Shown one piece after another: positions 58,289 to 64,000 of a stretch of DNA of 64,000 nt. The position numbers and the translations under genes are program-made. Numbering within the stretch: the stretch's first letter is position 1; each line of letters starts with the position of its first letter. The stretch lies in contig CAISCU010000014.1 of NCBI GenBank assembly GCA_903883965.1, forward strand, positions 1-64,000, written 5' to 3'. The notes below the pieces were generated by a model. The model made no database searches. It was not told the origin of the DNA and worked only from the letters and a program-made list of their open reading frames with translations. The stretch is from an uncultured Bacteroidota bacterium. Lineage in GTDB: Bacteria; Bacteroidota; Bacteroidia; UKL13-3.

Positions 58289-60775
58289 TCAACCCTTATT
58301 TTTCTCAAAATACGCTTTTACCTTCTCTTGAATAGCTTCTAAATGAATTTGGGTTTCTAAATTTCCTTGTTTGGCTGTTTTTTTCAAGATTTGTTTCAAC
58401 TGGTAGTTGATAGCAGCTTGTGAAATCGCATCCACCTGATTGTGAAGCATTCTATCAATATATTGGTCAACCAACGAATTTTGTAAATTTTGTCTAAATG
58501 TAGATAAATTGCTGTTATCGTCCCCAAAACAAGCTAGTGTAAGCTCGTTTAACATGGCTACTACACTGTATTGGTTGCCGTACAACCTGCTATCGGTTAA
58601 ACGTTTAATGACAACTGGATTTAGTAAATGAGCTAGAACCAATTCTTGTTGAGCTAATACTCTCTGATGAATTTTAGGATCTTCTGTGCTCGAATAAAAA
58701 TTAAAACCCCTTCTTTGGTTTTGCAAGTATGGAAGTGTTTTTATATGATGAATAAAAGCATCGTTTGCAAATGCATATTTCTTTAACAATTCCATGGCTT
58801 GTTTTTGAACCTTCAGTTCAATTGGGGTATATGGAACGCTTTTTTTAGTTCTGTCAACTTTTACGCCTCCAATGTATTTTGCAACTACTTGAATTTGATT
58901 AAAATATTCTGTTTGTGCAATGTCATACATCTGCTTGAGTTCTTGAAATCCAATACCTTTTTCAGCAAATCTATTTGGTATACTATCCATTAATTGATTC
59001 ACTAATTTCAATCTGTTTTCAGCAAAAACCAATGCATCTTTTCCCATATCGTTTACATTGATTCGTGGATCAATCCCTTTACCAACTGACCTCATATCGT
59101 CTGCATCATTTCCAAAAATATGCATTGAATCTGCTGCAAGTGAAAGTATTGAGGACAATTGTATAGCCGTTAAGCTGTCGTTTGAAGCTTCCGGAAGGTA
59201 TCCGTATTGAATAGCCCAATTGTCATAAGGGCCCGGAATAGTAGTAAAAAAATCACCTTGTTTGGATGGATCTTTAGACAAATTTACGGCAGGGTAATCC
59301 ATAACAGATGCCGTTAATCCAATTTGATGGGTTAAATTGGTATCGTTTAATTGGCTGCAATACAACATTTGAGAGGCCTTCATGTTGTGATTTAAGCCAA
59401 GAGTATGACCCATTTCATGCAAAGTCAAATAATAAATAGATTGTTCTAGATAGCGCTGTTTGAGAGCACTTTCAGCAGGCAAAAATTGTAATGCTGCAGC
59501 TGCAAACAAATTTGACTCTTGTAAATAATTTTCAGCTTGGCAAGCCCCTGCAGCTATTTCTTTGGTTATACATTGGTTTTCAAATAAATTTGATTGCTTG
59601 AGTTTATTGGTGACAAAAATATATTCAAGCATGATATCTGCCCCTAAAATTTGACCAGTTCTAGGGTCTACAAAGCTGGGACCATAACCTCCAAATGCTG
59701 GCTGAGGAGAGTTTACCCATCTAATTACATTGTATCTGATATCGCCAGCATCCCAACTAGCAGAGTCGGGTTGTTGTTTGATTTGAATGGCATTTTTAAA
59801 TCCAGCTTTTTCAAAAGCAAAATTCCAGCGCTCTCCAGCTTTTTGTATCATTGGTCTGAATTCAAGAGGTGTGGTTTTTTCCATCCACCAAACAATCGGC
59901 TCTATTGGCTCAGACATCAATGAATCTGGATACTTTTTTTGTAAATGCCAGCGATGAATCATGTCTTTATATGGCACTGACTGCTTGCTGGTCATATCAT
60001 CTACTTCTTCTATAAAATAACCTACTCTTGGATCATCCTTTCTGGGTTTGTAGTCATTTTTAGGTGCCTCAATGATACAGTGTTGTACTTGAATACTCGT
60101 AAATCTATCGTCGGCAATTTCTTTTCCACCACCAACAGTTGGCAAGGCATTTTCAAAAGCATACGCAATGGAAATAGCTATATTTTGAGGATAGTTTTTG
60201 ATGCCTGTATATTTGGTCTTATCTTTACTCAATGATCCTAAATTAAATCTATTTGGATTATTTGATTGTTTGATTTGACTCAGCGCTTCTTGTAAAAAAA
60301 TAGGAGCTGCATCTATGAGTATTTCTCCTGAACTTTTATTTTCAGCAATGATTTTAAGACTTGCAATCAATGCATCATTGATGTTTGCTGCCCCCGCTTT
60401 AGCAATGGGATTCTCAGGATCAAAATAATAACCCGTTTGCAAAAATTTCAATTCAATTTTATCAAAATAGCGATCAAATTGAATGAGCTTATTGTCTCTG
60501 TATCCACCTCTAATTTGTCCGGTAGCGGCTATACCATCTGTTGTATGAGAAAAGTAAATAAATGGTGTTTTTAACTGATTTTGTGTAATTACTAAATAAA
60601 CATTCCCATTTGTTGTATCCTGATAGATTGTAAACAATCCAAGTATTTTCTTGTAATTTTTTACTTTTTCTTGAATGGGATTGGCATTTGATAAATTTAC
60701 TTTCTGTTTACTTATTTGACAGGCAGACAGCATCAGTACAGCTATAAATACGGCTGAAATTATTTTATTAAACAT
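58289..60775 (-). CDS. Zinc-dependent metalloprotease (DUF5117-like)
   Basis: Lipoprotein signal LMLSACQ; zincin motif TLHEMGHTLGLNHN; PQPAFGGYGPSFVDPRTGQILGADIMLEY. Confidence 0.88.
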   Translation of the reverse strand: MFNKIISAVFIAVLMLSACQISKQKVNLSNANPIQEKVKNYKKILGLFTIYQDTTNGNVYLVITQNQLKTPFIYFSHTTDGIAATGQIRGGYRDNKLIQFDRYFDKIELKFLQTGYYFDPENPIAKAGAANINDALIASLKIIAENKSSGEILIDAAPIFLQEALSQIKQSNNPNRFNLGSLSKDKTKYTGIKNYPQNIAISIAYAFENALPTVGGGKEIADDRFTSIQVQHCIIEAPKNDYKPRKDDPRVGYFIEEVDDMTSKQSVPYKDMIHRWHLQKKYPDSLMSEPIEPIVWWMEKTTPLEFRPMIQKAGERWNFAFEKAGFKNAIQIKQQPDSASWDAGDIRYNVIRWVNSPQPAFGGYGPSFVDPRTGQILGADIMLEYIFVTNKLKQSNLFENQCITKEIAAGACQAENYLQESNLFAAAALQFLPAESALKQRYLEQSIYYLTLHEMGHTLGLNHNMKASQMLYCSQLNDTNLTHQIGLTASVMDYPAVNLSKDPSKQGDFFTTIPGPYDNWAIQYGYLPEASNDSLTAIQLSSILSLAADSMHIFGNDADDMRSVGKGIDPRINVNDMGKDALVFAENRLKLVNQLMDSIPNRFAEKGIGFQELKQMYDIAQTEYFNQIQVVAKYIGGVKVDRTKKSVPYTPIELKVQKQAMELLKKYAFANDAFIHHIKTLPYLQNQRRGFNFYSSTEDPKIHQRVLAQQELVLAHLLNPVVIKRLTDSRLYGNQYSVVAMLNELTLACFGDDNSNLSTFRQNLQNSLVDQYIDRMLHNQVDAISQAAINYQLKQILKKTAKQGNLETQIHLEAIQEKVKAYFEKNKG

Positions 60776-60786
60776 TGGAATTGAGT

Positions 60787-61548
60787 TTAAATAGTAGCTT
60801 TGTTGATCACAAAAGAAGGAGATACTTTGTATTGGTCTTTAAAGCATTTACAAAAATATGAAAGTGAATTAAAACCTACGGAAAATGCTACATCTGCTAC
60901 ACTTGAGTAATTGTTCTTAAACAATAAATAGGCTTTTTCTAATCTGTTTTTACGAATGTAAACCTTAGGGGTTTCATGAAAATATTTTTCAAAATAGCGT
61001 TCAAATGTAGAAAGACTCATTTCTAAACTATTTGCAATGAGTTTTACAGACAAATCTGGATTAGAGAGGTTTTCTGCAATGTACTTTTTGGTAGCATTGA
61101 CAAAAAGCGCATTCTTATCTGCAATATTGATTTGGTGTTCTTGCTTTAATACTCCAATTTCATGTTTTGATTTCCAATTTTCTCTGTCTTTTATAATATT
61201 CTGAGCTTTGAGTATAAGCTCTTTGGCATCAAAGGGTTTAAATAAGTAATCGATAGCACCTAATTCTAAGCCTTTATATTTGTCTTCTAATTCAGTTAAG
61301 GCTGTTATAAAAATCAAAGGAATATCTTTCGTTAATTCATTTGTTTTTAAGCTATCCAACATGGCCAGCCCATTGGTGTTAGGCATCATAATATCAGATA
61401 CTATTAAATCAGGCAGGTTATTCTCACAAATTTGAAGTGCTTTAGCGCCATCTTCAGCTACCAATAAATCAAAATAATCACCCAAAATGTCAATTAAAAT
61501 TTGGCGCATTGGTGGATAATCCTCCACAATGAGAACTTTTTGTTTCAT
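60787..61548 (-). CDS. Response regulator with AraC-type DNA-binding domain
   Basis: LIVEDYPPMRQ, LIVSDIMMPNTNG; C-term YIRKNRLEKAYLLFKNNYSSVADVAFSVGFNSLSYFCKCFKDQYKVSPS. Confidence 0.93.
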   Translation of the reverse strand: MKQKVLIVEDYPPMRQILIDILGDYFDLLVAEDGAKALQICENNLPDLIVSDIMMPNTNGLAMLDSLKTNELTKDIPLIFITALTELEDKYKGLELGAIDYLFKPFDAKELILKAQNIIKDRENWKSKHEIGVLKQEHQINIADKNALFVNATKKYIAENLSNPDLSVKLIANSLEMSLSTFERYFEKYFHETPKVYIRKNRLEKAYLLFKNNYSSVADVAFSVGFNSLSYFCKCFKDQYKVSPSFVINKATI

Positions 61549-61620
61549 CAGCTTAAAAAATACTTATAAAATTCGGCAAATATTGTGTTAAATTACAATT
61601 AATTTATTTAGAAACAACAA

Positions 61621-63087
61621 TTAACGCTGTCCATTCTGAAAATTGGGTATGCTAACCTTAAAAAGGGTTCCAACATCTAGATGAGACTCTAATTCAATGC
61701 TGCCATGGTGTAAATCAACAAAATTTTTGATAATTACCAAACCTAGCCCTGTTCCTTGAAAATGTATGCTGTTACTAGCCCTATAAAATGAATTGAATAA
61801 TTTGGATTGTTCGTTTGTTGGTATGCCAATACCAAAGTCTTCTACAACAACTGTTGTTTCATGAGTATTCTGTGAGATGTAAAGATTGATGTCATTTTGT
61901 GAATACTTTACCGCATTTGACAAAATATTTGAAAATACATGAAACATCAATTTGGAATCAATTTCTAAATCTTCGATAGGTGATTGCTTCAGAATTTTGA
62001 TTTTCCGATTCACTAAAAAACCGAAATTCTGTTCAATCATATTTTCAAGTAAAAGAAGCAAATTACTTTTTGTAAAACAAATAGGAGTTTGACTCACATC
62101 ATGCCTACCAATCATTAAAACATCGTTTAATAAAGTATTTAAATTATGAACTTCATTGTTGATGGTATTTATGTATTGGTTTATTTTTGGGTTTTCAATT
62201 TGGTTCTTTTCTAAAAAAATAGCCAATAAATCTATGCTTCCCTTTATGGTTGCTAAGGGAGTTCTGAACTCGTGTGAAATTGTACTTACAAACTTATTTT
62301 TCAACTGATTGAGTTCGGTTTGTTTTTCCAGGTTTTTGAGTGTTTCTAGTTCAGCTTTTTTTCTATCTGAAATATCTAACCCAAACCCTAAAACAAATTC
62401 TATCTCTCCCGTAGAATTGTAAATTGGTTTAAAATGTCGCAATACCCATTTGCTTGAACCGTCTGGTTGTTTGCCCTTGAACTCCTCTTCATATTCTATG
62501 AGCTTACCAGTGGTAATTACCTTTTTAAAAGTTTCTTGTCTTCCATTTAAATGAGATGGAGAAAGCTGATACTTTTGGGCATACTCTTTATCAGTTTTAC
62601 CAATTAACCAACTGCGTTTTTTTTCATCTGATAAGGCAATATTGTTGATATACAAATACCTATGATTGGGAGAAAAAACAACTACATCAACGGGTAAATG
62701 ATTGAGTAGGTTTTCATAAAAATCTTTGAGTTGTTCTAAACCACTATTTTCATTGAAATGAATAGAGGTTGGCCGAATATAAAATAGATACATTGCTACA
62801 GATTCATCGTATTGAATTTGCAATTGAACCCCTATTTTTTTTAAATCAGGACATTTCAAAAATGCAAAAAAGTCTATACTTGATTTATTCAACAATGGTT
62901 GAGTAAATGGAGATTCCTTTTCAACAATCAATTCAGAAATAGGTAAACCAATGTAATCTATTGCAAAATTTTCAATTGATTTTAAAGAACCTTTTGCATG
63001 TTTAATCAATCCAAACTCATCAGTAATGAGAATCAACTCATTTGTATTTTTATCTATGAGCTCCTGAAAATTGAATTGATCTGACAT
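61621..63087 (-). CDS. PAS domain sensor histidine kinase
   Basis: PAS region HRYLYINNIALSDEKKR; FVSTISHEFRTPLATIKGS; GTGLGLVI. Confidence 0.93.
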   Translation of the reverse strand: MSDQFNFQELIDKNTNELILITDEFGLIKHAKGSLKSIENFAIDYIGLPISELIVEKESPFTQPLLNKSSIDFFAFLKCPDLKKIGVQLQIQYDESVAMYLFYIRPTSIHFNENSGLEQLKDFYENLLNHLPVDVVVFSPNHRYLYINNIALSDEKKRSWLIGKTDKEYAQKYQLSPSHLNGRQETFKKVITTGKLIEYEEEFKGKQPDGSSKWVLRHFKPIYNSTGEIEFVLGFGLDISDRKKAELETLKNLEKQTELNQLKNKFVSTISHEFRTPLATIKGSIDLLAIFLEKNQIENPKINQYINTINNEVHNLNTLLNDVLMIGRHDVSQTPICFTKSNLLLLLENMIEQNFGFLVNRKIKILKQSPIEDLEIDSKLMFHVFSNILSNAVKYSQNDINLYISQNTHETTVVVEDFGIGIPTNEQSKLFNSFYRASNSIHFQGTGLGLVIIKNFVDLHHGSIELESHLDVGTLFKVSIPNFQNGQR

Positions 63088-63099
63088 GGTTAAAGGAAT

Positions 63100-64000
63100 T
63101 TAACCCAAGTAAAATTCAACTTTTTCAACCATATTCAAAGAACCCATAATAACTGGTACTCTTTGATGTAATTTTTCTGGAACGATATCTAAAATTCGTT
63201 GTCCTTTTCCGTTGGTAGCTTTTCCTCCTGCTTGTTCACATATATACGCCATTGGAATACCTTCAAACATTAGCCTGAGTTTGCCATTGGGTGATTTTGC
63301 GGTAGGTGGATAAATAAAAACCCCTCCTTTTAATAAATTTCTGTGAAAATCAGCAACCATAGAACCAATATACCTTGCTGTATAAGGACGTTTTTCTTCG
63401 CTATTTTTTTCTTTTGCCCAACTCAAATACTGTTTAATTCCTTCTGGAAACTCAGCTGCATTTCCTTCATTGATTGAATAAATTGACCCTGATTGTGGCG
63501 TTAGTACTGTTGATTGTGACAAACAAAATTCTCCAATAGATGGGTCTAAAGTAAATGCATTGACGCCTTTTCCTGTTGAAAACACCAACATAGTACTGGT
63601 ACCATAAACCACATAACCCGCTGCTACCAATTGGTTTCCTGCCTGCAACGCATCTTCAATAGTTGGTGTAGTTCCTGCAGGTGTGATTCTTCTGTAAATT
63701 GAAAAAATGGTACCAATTGAAACATTCACGTCTATATTGCTTGAACCATCTAATGGGTCAATACAAATAACATAGTTGCCATTTTTCGAAAATTCGCCTT
63801 CTAAGGGAATAACCTCATCATTTTCTTCGCTGGCCATCATGCATACTTCTCCTCCCCTGCTCAATGCCCAAATAAATGTTTCGTTGCCAATAATATCAAG
63901 CTTTTTCACATCTTCACCTTGAACATTCACTGAACCATGATCGCCTAAAATATGGGTCAACCCCGCTTTATTCACTTCTCTAGAAATCATTTTAGCTGCA
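63100..64000 (-). CDS. fbp: Class 1 fructose-1,6-bisphosphatase, truncated at the window edge
   Basis: [52 protein letters not shown]; frame open to base 64000. Confidence 0.95.
   Translation of the reverse strand, partial: AAKMISREVNKAGLTHILGDHGSVNVQGEDVKKLDIIGNETFIWALSRGGEVCMMASEENDEVIPLEGEFSKNGNYVICIDPLDGSSNIDVNVSIGTIFSIYRRITPAGTTPTIEDALQAGNQLVAAGYVVYGTSTMLVFSTGKGVNAFTLDPSIGEFCLSQSTVLTPQSGSIYSINEGNAAEFPEGIKQYLSWAKEKNSEEKRPYTARYIGSMVADFHRNLLKGGVFIYPPTAKSPNGKLRLMFEGIPMAYICEQAGGKATNGKGQRILDIVPEKLHQRVPVIMGSLNMVEKVEFYLG

Overview
This 64 kb window comes from a Bacteroidota chromosome, judged from the T9SS C-terminal sorting domains, a DUF4290 protein and the gene families present. Most of it is housekeeping or degradative: an N-glycan/chitin-degradation block (two GH20, glycosylasparaginase, CutC, GH2 beta-mannosidase, GH29 fucosidase), a MacAB-like exporter, three consecutive photolyase/cryptochrome genes, endonuclease I, mnmE, YebC, recN, cysteine desulfurase, speB, map, ispD, queA, fbp, two-component systems and tRNA-Arg(ACG). 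Two accessory loci stand out. (1) A compact ~5 kb island (22091-27053) is bounded by a perfect 15-bp direct repeat, TTACTTTCCGATACA, which is the last five codons (CIGK-stop) of mnmE. It has no integrase. It carries a decayed HTH gene, a Fic protein with an inhibitory motif, an orphan Xre regulator next to a 14-bp perfect inverted repeat, a MazG-like pyrophosphohydrolase, and directly abutting it a 723-aa GIY-YIG / DUF2075 (Schlafen group 3-like) helicase / LexA-S24-like autoprotease fusion. This looks like a candidate stress-responsive anti-phage module. (2) A retron (29855-31013, - strand) has an RT with the NAxxH, YADD and VTG motifs, preceded by a ~146-nt candidate msr-msd RNA with a1/a2 inverted repeats and an msd-like hairpin. 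The RNA starts just after the stop codon of a divergent DnaB-like helicase gene, which suggests a retron/DnaB-like operon. A 1774-aa surface protein with strictly alternating one-cysteine Ig-like modules is also notable. All calls come from reading the sequence; no database search was run.
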